The notes below the pieces were generated by a model. The model saw only the letters and a program-made list of their open reading frames with translations, was not told the origin of the DNA and ran no database searches. A program made the translations under genes and the position numbers. 64,000 nt of DNA from Nitrospira sp. CR1.1 (GTDB taxonomy: Bacteria; Nitrospirota; Nitrospiria; Nitrospirales; Nitrospiraceae). Of this stretch, positions 34,001-41,913 are shown in pieces (position 1 is the stretch's first letter; each line of letters opens with the position of its first letter). Location: NCBI GenBank assembly GCA_014055465.1, contig WIAF01000001.1, forward strand, positions 855,510 through 919,509. The letters are read 5' to 3'.

Positions 34001-35401
34001 TTAAGCTGCGTCAGCCAACGGTAGGACAAGCGTGAAGGTAGATCCCTGGCCGACCTCGCTCTGGACTTCGATGTGTCCATGGTGGGCTTCCGCAATCCAG
34101 GCGCAGATGGCCAAGCCGAGGCCGGTCCCTTTTTTGGTATGGGCCCGCGCATCATCGGTGCGGAAGAAGCGGTCGAAAATCTGTTTGTGCGCAGTCTGGG
34201 GAATGCCGATCCCGTAATCGCGCACGGCAAGGCGCGCGGTGGAGCCTTCCACCCGCAAGTCGATTTCAACCTTGCCCCGGGGATGTGAATATTTCACCGC
34301 ATTGTCGACGATGTTGAGGATGAGTTCCCGCAGACGAAGTTCATCGCCACATACGGTCGCCGGTTCAATCGTGCCCATGATGACATCCACTTCCCGTTCC
34401 TGGCCAAGGAGGCAGGCCTGTCGTTGAATGTCTTCCACTAAGGCTTCCAGTCTGACCGGCTCGCATTCGGTTTTGACTTGGCCCATGTCCGCCCTGGAGA
34501 GGAACAGCAGCTCCTCCACAATGCGAGACATCCGGTCGATTTCCTCCAGATTGCTCTCCAGCACGGCGATATAATCTTCGACCGGTCGGGGGCGGCGCAG
34601 GACCAACTCACTCTCGCCCTTCATAACGGTCAGCGGCGTGCGCAGTTCGTGGGAAGCGTCGCTGCTGAACTGGCGGATTTGTGCGAAGGAGGTTTCCAGT
34701 CGCGCGATCATATTGTTGAAGGTATCGGTCAGACGCCCGATTTCATCCGACGAGCGTTCAGAGTGCAGCCGTTGCGTCAGATCGCCCGCCGCGATCCGTT
34801 GCGCGGCGACGGTGATGGAATCGACCGGACGCAGAGCGCGTCCTGCCAGAAACCATCCTCCGACGAGAGACACAACCAGCGCAATCGGCGCCATCACGAG
34901 CAGCACGAGAAGGAAGCGGCGCAGGGTTTCTTCGACCCCTTCGAGGGTGGTGCCGACCTGGACGATGTAGAGCAACGAGCCGCGGTAAATAATAGGAACG
35001 GACACCAGACGCAGCGGCGGTTCGTTGGGGTATCTAGCCGACTCGAAGACGGTGCTGCCGGTAAAGGCGGCTTCCAGGGCCGGGCGGCTCAATGGCACGT
35101 CGTGCTGCCGGATATTCGGCGAGCGGATGGTGATGGTACCGGTGGGGCTGAAGATCTGAAAGAATTTGTCGATACGGGTGAGTTCCGGGAATTGGCTCAA
35201 CAAGGCATCTTCATCGATGAGGGGTAGGAATCCGCGGACCTCCAGCGAGCGCACGGCGGCCGAGGCGGTTTCCTGCAACGACTCATCGACTTGGTCGCGG
35301 AGGCCGCGGGCCGTGACGGTGTAGAGCACCACGGAGAACGTCAACAGAATCAGGGCCAGAGCGGTTCCGTACCAGAGGGTGAGCCGGACTCGAAGCGGCA
35401 T
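34001..35401 (-). CDS. Membrane sensor histidine kinase (OmpR-partner type)
   Basis: A 466-residue kinase with an N-terminal helix (LTLWYGTALALILLTFSVVL), a ~130-residue periplasmic domain, a second helix (LVLLVMAPIALVVSLVGGWF), HAMP (ALRPVDSITVAAQRIAAGDL), HisKA phospho-His in SSDASHELRTPLTVMKGE and HATPase boxes (NIVDNAVKYS, VRDYGIGIP, GTGLGLAI). The arrangement resembles metal/stress sensors such as CusS. Its ATG overlaps the regulator's stop by one base, so the pair is translationally coupled. Confidence 0.95.
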   Translation of the reverse strand: MPLRVRLTLWYGTALALILLTFSVVLYTVTARGLRDQVDESLQETASAAVRSLEVRGFLPLIDEDALLSQFPELTRIDKFFQIFSPTGTITIRSPNIRQHDVPLSRPALEAAFTGSTVFESARYPNEPPLRLVSVPIIYRGSLLYIVQVGTTLEGVEETLRRFLLVLLVMAPIALVVSLVGGWFLAGRALRPVDSITVAAQRIAAGDLTQRLHSERSSDEIGRLTDTFNNMIARLETSFAQIRQFSSDASHELRTPLTVMKGESELVLRRPRPVEDYIAVLESNLEEIDRMSRIVEELLFLSRADMGQVKTECEPVRLEALVEDIQRQACLLGQEREVDVIMGTIEPATVCGDELRLRELILNIVDNAVKYSHPRGKVEIDLRVEGSTARLAVRDYGIGIPQTAHKQIFDRFFRTDDARAHTKKGTGLGLAICAWIAEAHHGHIEVQSEVGQGSTFTLVLPLADAA

Positions 35402-36072
35402 CAGTCCACCTTGAGCATATACCCACTCCCTCGTATCGTATGGATCAGTTTTCGAGCCCGTCCGCGATCGATCTTGTTCCGCAGATAATTCACATAGACG
35501 TCGATGACGTTGGTGAAGGTGTCGAAGTCTTGATTCCAGACATGGTCGGAAATCATGGGCCTGGTCAACACCCGTCCCGCGTGCCGCATGAAATATTCCA
35601 GGAGGGCATATTCTTTGACCGTGAGATCGATGCGCTGTCCTCCGCGGGTGACCTCCCGCGTGGCGGGGTTGAGGATGAGGTCATCGATCTGCAGCGTGCC
35701 GGACGTTTCCGCCGTGCCGCGACGCAGGAGGGCTCGGACGCGGGCAAGCAATTCGTCGATGGCGAACGGTTTAGTGAGGTAGTCATCCGCCCCGGCATCC
35801 AGTCCCTTGACGCGTTGATCGACTTTCGACTGCGCCGTCAGGATCAATACGGGTGTCTGAATTTTTTCTTTGCGGAGGCGGGTGAGCACTTCCATGCCGG
35901 GTAAACCCGGCAGCATCAGGTCGATCATGATGAGGTCGTAGCTGCCGGTCAGGGCCTGGTCGAGACCCTGCGCGCCGTCCTCGCACAGGTCGACCGCGTA
36001 ACTTTCTTCTTCCAGGGCTCGCTTAATGAAGGAGCCCACCTTGGTTTCATCTTCAACGACAAGAACGCGCAT
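35401..36072 (-). CDS. OmpR/PhoB-family response regulator
   Basis: A 223-residue regulator. Receiver: VLVVEDETKVGSFIKRALEE, phospho-Asp in YDLIMIDLMLPGLPG, Lys in DYLTKPFAIDELLARVRALL. The C-terminal winged helix has LTVKEYALLEYFMRHAGRVL and NVIDVYVNYLRNKIDRG. It is first in the operon with the kinase. Targets are not visible, though the protease gene downstream is a reasonable candidate. Confidence 0.96.
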   Translation of the reverse strand: MRVLVVEDETKVGSFIKRALEEESYAVDLCEDGAQGLDQALTGSYDLIMIDLMLPGLPGMEVLTRLRKEKIQTPVLILTAQSKVDQRVKGLDAGADDYLTKPFAIDELLARVRALLRRGTAETSGTLQIDDLILNPATREVTRGGQRIDLTVKEYALLEYFMRHAGRVLTRPMISDHVWNQDFDTFTNVIDVYVNYLRNKIDRGRARKLIHTIRGSGYMLKVD

Positions 36073-36140
36073 ACGGCATGCCTATAGGTGAGGGGATTAT
36101 AACAGAGGCAGCCGGTCTGTGATGCGGTGAAACGTCTGTG

Positions 36141-37283
36141 TCAGGGGGGAGCGGCGAAATCCGGATTGGAACGCGTGCCGGCCTGTACGCGACAGAGCGT
36201 GCGGATGTCCTTCCAGTCTTCTCCGGGAAGCAGCCGGCGCGCGTCGGTCGGCGGTGGGCCGGCACGCGCGATGAGGGTGGCGATCCGCTGGCCCATGTCC
36301 GGATGGGTCGAAAGGAAATCAGGCGGTCCGGCATGATCCTGCTCAGCCTTCTGCAGAGTTTCGTAAAAGGCAATCATCGGGGCGGGATCGAGATGGGCGG
36401 CCTGCATCATGCGCAGGCCTTCGGTGTCCGCCTCTTGTTCGTGGGTGCGGCTGTAGTGCAATGATCCCATCGTCCGGGCACCCTCCAGTCCCCAGGCCAG
36501 TCCTCCAGACAGGTCTCCCGACACCGCGGTTAGCAGCAGTGTGCCGGCCGTCTGTTCAAGAATGGCTCTCGTACTGTGGCGTTGATAGACGTGTTGGAGT
36601 TCGTGCGCCAGAACTCCGGCAAGTTGTTCAGGGCTGGTTGTCCGTTCCAACAGGCCGCGCAGAATCACCACCTGGCCGCCGGGGGCGGCAAATGCATTCA
36701 CGGCGGGGTTGTCGACCACGGAGAGCGACACCCGGTAAGGAGAGTCAGGACGGGTGGCCGCCAGCGTTTGCACCACGTAGTCGATCTTCCGAAGCCGCTC
36801 CGGATCCCGGCATTGCTGCGTCTCCGACGCCAGATGTTCAACGATCCGTCGGCCAAGTGATTCTTCCCAGGTTGTCGGCACGTACGGCGTGGCCGCGGAG
36901 GCGATACCCGGGATTCCCCACCGGTACAGGCTGATCAGAAGGAACACCACTCCCAGTCCCGCAGCCAGCGTCCAAGCGAGACGCCTTTTGCGCCAGGAGG
37001 GATTGTGGAAATGTTCCGCGAGTGTGGGTGCCGCCGTATGGATTTCGGTCAACAGTGCGCGGCTGGCGATCACCACGGCCTCTGCCGGTTCAGGTCCGAA
37101 CTCCAACCGGACCGGCTCGCCGCGGTAGGTTCCTTGTGTTTGGCGAATCTGGTCATACGGCCATTGCTTCATGCTGCCGTCGGACATGGCGATCTGGAGC
37201 GCGGCCGGGCTGATGGTGAGGGTGACGCGGTGTCGCGTGGCCGTGCGGCCGTCGAGGTAGTGAGCGGTTCGGCCGGTCGGCAT
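36141..37283 (-). CDS. M48-family zinc metalloprotease, membrane-bound
   Basis: A 380-residue protein. A ~110-residue N-terminal domain (RVTLTISPAALQIAMSDGSM) precedes one membrane helix (LAWTLAAGLGVVFLLISLYR). The M48 domain has HELQH (HExxH) inside LAGVLAHELQHVYQRHSTRA, the third ligand region HEQEADTEGLRMM and a STHPDMGQRIATL end. Such enzymes degrade or process envelope proteins. The frame stays open far upstream, but that part only mirrors the DUF898 gene; the ATG at 37283, just after that gene's stop, is the natural start. Last gene of a three-gene operon. Confidence 0.9.
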   Translation of the reverse strand: MPTGRTAHYLDGRTATRHRVTLTISPAALQIAMSDGSMKQWPYDQIRQTQGTYRGEPVRLEFGPEPAEAVVIASRALLTEIHTAAPTLAEHFHNPSWRKRRLAWTLAAGLGVVFLLISLYRWGIPGIASAATPYVPTTWEESLGRRIVEHLASETQQCRDPERLRKIDYVVQTLAATRPDSPYRVSLSVVDNPAVNAFAAPGGQVVILRGLLERTTSPEQLAGVLAHELQHVYQRHSTRAILEQTAGTLLLTAVSGDLSGGLAWGLEGARTMGSLHYSRTHEQEADTEGLRMMQAAHLDPAPMIAFYETLQKAEQDHAGPPDFLSTHPDMGQRIATLIARAGPPPTDARRLLPGEDWKDIRTLCRVQAGTRSNPDFAAPP

Positions 37284-37285
37284 GA

Positions 37286-38557
37286 TCAGGCATCCATGTC
37301 GAAGCCGGTGTCGAGGAGGTTCGACAGGCCTTCGCCGGTGACGGAGACTTCGGTGGTATCTTGCAGGACGCGATCGAGATCGGCTGGTCCTTGCAGCGAG
37401 AGCGTGCCGATAAAAAATCGGGCATTGCGAACCGTGACCCAGGGCCAGGCCCACCCCAAGGTTGCCAGGAGGAGTCCGAGGTTGCCCAGGTACAGCGTGA
37501 ACAGCCGTTGCCACGTGATATCGGAGGTGAAGCGGGCTTCCCCGAACGAGGTGTGATTCCAGAAGTATCGCTGCTTTTGTCCCAGGAGCCAGATCCACAG
37601 CGGTCCCAGCACAATAGGAATCAACAGCAAGGTCAGTCCCGCGTTCGTCAACTGCATGGTGAGGGCGAACCCACATAGGGCCAGGACTGCATAGGTGGTA
37701 AACAGGGTGACGGCGAAGGGGACCATCACCCCGGAGCCGTGGCCGGTGAACCGGAAACGCTGGTTGCCGAAATAGGTGTGGGAGTGCAGAAACGCCTGAC
37801 GCTGAGTTTGGAAATAGGGATAGTAGGTGCCCAGGGTGAGGATTGTGAGGAGCCACCCCCGAAAATACAATTTCAAGAAATCTGCGGTCCGTCCTCGAAA
37901 CGAGAACCGGATGCCGCGCCATGAGGTGCGGGTGCACCGATAGCGGCGCGCATTCACGATGGCCACGGGGACATAGAAGAAGAACACCAGGCCGGCCAAG
38001 GCTTGCGACAACCTATCGATCGATTGCGGAAGGTCCAGAAACGTATGCGCGGCGCTCAGGGAAAAATAAGGAAGGCCGAAGACCAGCATGGCTTTGAGAA
38101 ACCCCTGATAGAGTTCCTTGCCGGTCCCGTGATACGCGAATCGGTCGCCTGCAAAGGATGTGTGACTGAAGAGATACCGACGGATCTTCGCCTTGGCCCA
38201 GAAGTGATATCCGCCCAGCGTGACCAATGTGAGGCAGACGTTCACGACATGCATGCCGAGCAGAGTCCCGCCCATTCCATGAAACGCCGCGCGTATGGGG
38301 GAGATCATGGACGCGGTCGTGCCGGATGCGGGCGCGGGATCGGGAACTGCGGACAGAAACTGTTGCCGATGCGGCCGGTCTTCCTCAGAAGCTGCGGGCG
38401 TCGGCGTGACCACGGCGAACCGGGTGCCGCATGACGGGCAGGTGCTGCGAGACGCCCGCGTCAAGTGTTCCAGGGCGCGAACCCGGTAAGGGCTGAGACA
38501 ATGGTGACAGGTGACGCGTGCGGCGCTCGTGTCCTCATGCAGTGCCGCGTTGGTCAT
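37286..38557 (-). CDS. DUF898 (YjgN-like) multi-pass membrane protein with N-terminal zinc ribbon
   Basis: A 423-residue protein. Residues ~15-50 have CxxC pairs (CHHCLSPYRVRALEHL, then CPSCGTRF). From ~95 on it has the YjgN pattern of two repeated halves with several membrane helices (FWAKAKIRRYLFSHTSFAGD and GTYYPYFQTQRQAFLHSHTY). YjgN proteins commonly sit next to an M48 protease, as here. Function unknown; a membrane partner of the protease is likely. Three nt separate it from the upstream ankyrin gene. Confidence 0.88.
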   Translation of the reverse strand: MTNAALHEDTSAARVTCHHCLSPYRVRALEHLTRASRSTCPSCGTRFAVVTPTPAASEEDRPHRQQFLSAVPDPAPASGTTASMISPIRAAFHGMGGTLLGMHVVNVCLTLVTLGGYHFWAKAKIRRYLFSHTSFAGDRFAYHGTGKELYQGFLKAMLVFGLPYFSLSAAHTFLDLPQSIDRLSQALAGLVFFFYVPVAIVNARRYRCTRTSWRGIRFSFRGRTADFLKLYFRGWLLTILTLGTYYPYFQTQRQAFLHSHTYFGNQRFRFTGHGSGVMVPFAVTLFTTYAVLALCGFALTMQLTNAGLTLLLIPIVLGPLWIWLLGQKQRYFWNHTSFGEARFTSDITWQRLFTLYLGNLGLLLATLGWAWPWVTVRNARFFIGTLSLQGPADLDRVLQDTTEVSVTGEGLSNLLDTGFDMDA

Positions 38558-38560
38558 GAT

Positions 38561-39871
38561 TCAGCAGGCGGCCTGATGGCCCATCGCGCAGGCTTGTTGC
38601 AATCCCTGCAGGAACCCCGCGCTATCCCCTTTTCCCCGCTTTACGATGGACCGTTCGAAATGGGCGCGACCGTTTTGTGGTTGGTAGGCGAGGAACTGAT
38701 CCCAGAGGATGAGGGCCTGATCCCATTGTCTGCGCACGGTGTATACGGACGCCGCTGCGCTGTAGGCATTCATGTAGGTCGGATTGAGACGAATGGCGGC
38801 CTGGAAGGCGATGAGGGCTTCGTCGGGAGCGTCCTTTTGGAGCAGGGCGGTTCCGCGCCCGTAATAGGCTTCATAGTCTTCAGGGTCTAGGTTCAGCGCT
38901 TCGGCATAGGCGAAGAGCGCATTGTCGATCTGGCCGTGTTTTTGGAATGCGATGCCTTGCGCGCGTCTGGCCTTCGCTTCAGAAAACTCTCTGCCTCCGT
39001 GTGCTTGCAGCAGCGCGACCAGTTCGTGATCCTCGTCGCGTTCGGCAATCTCCAGCGGGGTTTCCCCGTGACTCTTCTGATTCACGGGCGCGCCCCCGGC
39101 GAGAAGTATCTGCGCGGCGGCGAGATGTCCTCGCCGGACGGCTCGGTGCAGAGCCGAATCACCGCAGGTGCAGATCGCTCTGATGTCGGCCCCGTTGCTA
39201 AGGAGCGCTTCAATGGTGTCGGCATGGCCCTGCTCCGCTGCTGCCAATAGGGGCGTAAAGCCCTGTTTTCCTCTCGCATCGGGGTTTGCTTCATGCTGCA
39301 AGAGAAGCGTCACCACATCGGTGTGCCCTCGCTTGGCCGCCTCATACAGTGCCGTCTTCCCGTTCCCGTTGCGCTGGTCCACTGCCTGTCCATCAGTCAG
39401 GAGAGACGCGGCAGTGGAAACATCGCCTCGCGCGGCCGCAATATGGAGCGGGGTCCAGCCATTGGCCTTCAGGATAAACGGCGACAGCATCAGGGCGTCG
39501 ATGTCGTAGGGATCATGGGTCGTTTTGATTTGTCCGAGCATCCAGTACGCCATTCCCGACAACAACAGATAATTCAACAGACAGGCCAGGACGGCCACAG
39601 CGATGCCTGTGGGCCGGCGCGAGAGATCGACCGGAAGATCGCACTCCGGCGAGCGGTCGATCATGTCTTCATCGGTCGGCCTCGCTCCCGGGTTGAGGAG
39701 TAGGAGATTCGCCTGACAAGAAGGACAGGGAACTTGGTGCAACGGCAGGCCGGGGACGGCTGCGCAGGAGATATTCGTCTGACAGAAGGGACAGATTGCG
39801 GTCTGGGCAGAGTCCGATGGTGTCAGCGCGGGGGGTGCAGGTAGTGCCGCGCCAGGGTGAACGGTAGTCAT
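38561..39871 (-). CDS. Zinc-ribbon, single-TM, ankyrin and TPR repeat protein
   Basis: A 436-residue protein. Two CxxC pairs (CPFCQTN; CPSCQANLLLLNPG) form an N-terminal zinc ribbon similar to that of the next gene. One helix (IAVAVLACLLNYLLLSGMAY) follows. Four to five ankyrin repeats (GWTPLHIAAARGDVSTAASL, GKTALYEAAKRGHTDVVTLL, GFTPLLAAAEQGHADTIEAL) lead to three TPRs (NALFAYAEALNLDPEDYEAY and so on). It probably gathers partners at the membrane for the DUF898/M48 pair; that role is inferred from the operon. Confidence 0.88.
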   Translation of the reverse strand: MTTVHPGAALPAPPALTPSDSAQTAICPFCQTNISCAAVPGLPLHQVPCPSCQANLLLLNPGARPTDEDMIDRSPECDLPVDLSRRPTGIAVAVLACLLNYLLLSGMAYWMLGQIKTTHDPYDIDALMLSPFILKANGWTPLHIAAARGDVSTAASLLTDGQAVDQRNGNGKTALYEAAKRGHTDVVTLLLQHEANPDARGKQGFTPLLAAAEQGHADTIEALLSNGADIRAICTCGDSALHRAVRRGHLAAAQILLAGGAPVNQKSHGETPLEIAERDEDHELVALLQAHGGREFSEAKARRAQGIAFQKHGQIDNALFAYAEALNLDPEDYEAYYGRGTALLQKDAPDEALIAFQAAIRLNPTYMNAYSAAASVYTVRRQWDQALILWDQFLAYQPQNGRAHFERSIVKRGKGDSAGFLQGLQQACAMGHQAAC

Positions 39872-40051
39872 GGTGCCTTACGACCCTTCGCTCGGGCGCC
39901 TGTTGGACGGTCCCGTAAGTGGGTGATCGGTGAATATTGAAAAGCATAGCGCAAAACGGGAGGAGCGCAACCGCCCGCGTAGATTGGGGCGGGCGGTTCC
40001 CCGGCGCTGACCGGGTTTCAGGGATAGGAATGAGGAACGGGAATTGAAGCG

Positions 40052-41707
40052 TTATGTGGGGGGGAATCGCGTGATGGTGACAGGGGCATACGTCAGGTGC
40101 GGGCCTTCGGGACGACGGTGGCTTAATGAATGGCGGAGCCAAGCCTTGTCGTTTCTCGTCGGGAAGTCGGCCCGGTAGTGGGCCCCGCGGCTTTCTTCCC
40201 GTCCTAATGCGCCCACGACGATGGTTTCGGCGATCTCCAGCAGGCACTGCAATTCCAAGGCGTGAATCAGGTCGGTATTGAAGATGCGTCCCTTGTCCTG
40301 CACGCACATGTGCGCTGCGCGACGTTTCAAGACTTGAACGGCACCGAGCGCCTCCTCGATGGATTGTTTCGTGCGGAAGATGCCGAGGTTCAGGCTCATG
40401 GTTTTGCCGAGGTCGTCCCGCAGCTGCCACGCCCGTTCCGGACCGGGATTGCGTAGCAACACGTTGATGCGCTGCTCTTCGCTCTGCAGGATTGCGTCGG
40501 AGATGGGAGGCAGCTGATATGCGTGGATCGACTCAGCGGCCTTCATGCCTGTCCGGCGTCCAAAGACGATGGTCTCGAGTAAGGAGTTCCCTCCCAGGCG
40601 GTTGGCCCCGTGTACACTGACGCAGGCGCATTCGCCGGCGGCGAACAGGCCTGGAAGGTCGGTTTCTCCCCAGGCATTGGTTCGGACCCCGCCCATCTGG
40701 TAGTGGGCGCCAGGACGTATGGGAATGGGGGTTTCGATCGGATCGAGACCAGCGAATTCCATCGCCAGCTCTCGAATCTGCGGCAACCGCTCCAGGATTT
40801 TGGCGCGACCCAGATGTCGAAGGTCGAGCAGGACACACCCGTCGACGCCTCGCCCTTCTTGGATTTCCTGTCCGATGGCGAGGGAGACCGTGGAGCGGGT
40901 CGCCAGTTCCATTTGTTCCGGCGCGTAGCGTTTCATGAACCGCTCGCCGAGCGTGTTCAGTAGATACCCGCCCTCTCCGCGTGCGCCTTCCGTGATCAGG
41001 ATGCCGGTGTCTTTCAATGTGGTTGGATGAAACTGGACGAATTCCATGTCCTCCAGCGGAACCCCGGCCCGATAGGCCAACGCCATCCCGTCCCCGGTGT
41101 TAATCACAGCGTTGGTGCTGGTGGAAAAGATGCGCCCGCTTCCTCCGGTGGCCAGAATCACGGCTTTCGCGCGCAGCGCCTGCAGTCCGCCACGGATCAG
41201 ATCCCACGCGACCACACCGCAACAACGTCCTTGTTCGACCAGCAATGCCGTGACGTACCATTCCTCGTAGACCTTGCACCGGCGTTTCATCAGTTGTTCG
41301 TACATGGCGTGCAACAGGGCATGGCCCGTACGGTCGGCGGCGTAGCAGGTACGAGGATACCCCGCACCTCCGAAAGGTCGTTGCGCGATGCGTCCTTCCG
41401 GCGTCCGGCTGAAAATCACGCCCATGCGCTCTAGTTCGAGAATGTCCTGCGGCGCTTCTTTGCACATGGCTTCGATGGCGTCTTGATCGCCCAGGTACAG
41501 TCCTCCCTTGGTCGTGTCATAGGCATGAGCTTCCCAGGAATCTTCTGCGCCGATGGCCGCGTTGATGCCGCCCTGGGCGGCGACGGAATGGCTGCGGACT
41601 GGATGTACCTTCGAGAGGAGGGCGACGTTGATGTCTGGCGGTACGGCGATGGCGGCCCGCATGCCGGCGAGTCCCGCTCCGACAACCAGAATGTCATGGG
41701 TCATCAT
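40052..41707 (-). CDS. Succinate dehydrogenase/fumarate reductase flavoprotein subunit
   Basis: A 551-residue flavoprotein. FAD fold ILVVGAGLAGMRAAIAVPPD; the FAD-linking His region RSHSVAAQGGINAAIG; substrate-site text VQFHPTTLKD and RGEGGYLLN; active-site Arg in the C-terminal RGAHYRADFPTRND. These favour SdhA/FrdA over L-aspartate oxidase. It starts with ATGATG. No iron-sulfur or membrane subunit gene adjoins it, so partners must be encoded elsewhere. The gene is divergent from gcvP. Confidence 0.88.
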   Translation of the reverse strand: MMTHDILVVGAGLAGMRAAIAVPPDINVALLSKVHPVRSHSVAAQGGINAAIGAEDSWEAHAYDTTKGGLYLGDQDAIEAMCKEAPQDILELERMGVIFSRTPEGRIAQRPFGGAGYPRTCYAADRTGHALLHAMYEQLMKRRCKVYEEWYVTALLVEQGRCCGVVAWDLIRGGLQALRAKAVILATGGSGRIFSTSTNAVINTGDGMALAYRAGVPLEDMEFVQFHPTTLKDTGILITEGARGEGGYLLNTLGERFMKRYAPEQMELATRSTVSLAIGQEIQEGRGVDGCVLLDLRHLGRAKILERLPQIRELAMEFAGLDPIETPIPIRPGAHYQMGGVRTNAWGETDLPGLFAAGECACVSVHGANRLGGNSLLETIVFGRRTGMKAAESIHAYQLPPISDAILQSEEQRINVLLRNPGPERAWQLRDDLGKTMSLNLGIFRTKQSIEEALGAVQVLKRRAAHMCVQDKGRIFNTDLIHALELQCLLEIAETIVVGALGREESRGAHYRADFPTRNDKAWLRHSLSHRRPEGPHLTYAPVTITRFPPT

Positions 41708-41913
41708 GAGGTGATCCTGTCCTGATACCGTTTCGCCGGGTCGAACGTTGCCCTGCGCATGGGGTCCGATCTCACTATTACGCTACGGAATTCGGGAAAA
41801 CAAGCGAGGGGAGGATGCCCGCTGAACGCTTGGAAAACTCTGTTCTGCATGATAGGGTACCTACGCTGCCTCGAATGAACGAGTGCGTCACCTTATACCA
41901 GGATTTCACCTCC

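Noticed and set aside
37284..37937. N-terminal 218-residue extension of the M48 protease frame
   Set aside because: It overlaps the DUF898 gene entirely, is rich in His/Arg/Pro and has no domain; the ATG at 37283 directly after the DUF898 stop is the natural start.
41708..41913. Glycine riboswitch before gcvP
   Set aside because: No recognisable tandem aptamer or terminator in the ~200 bases upstream.
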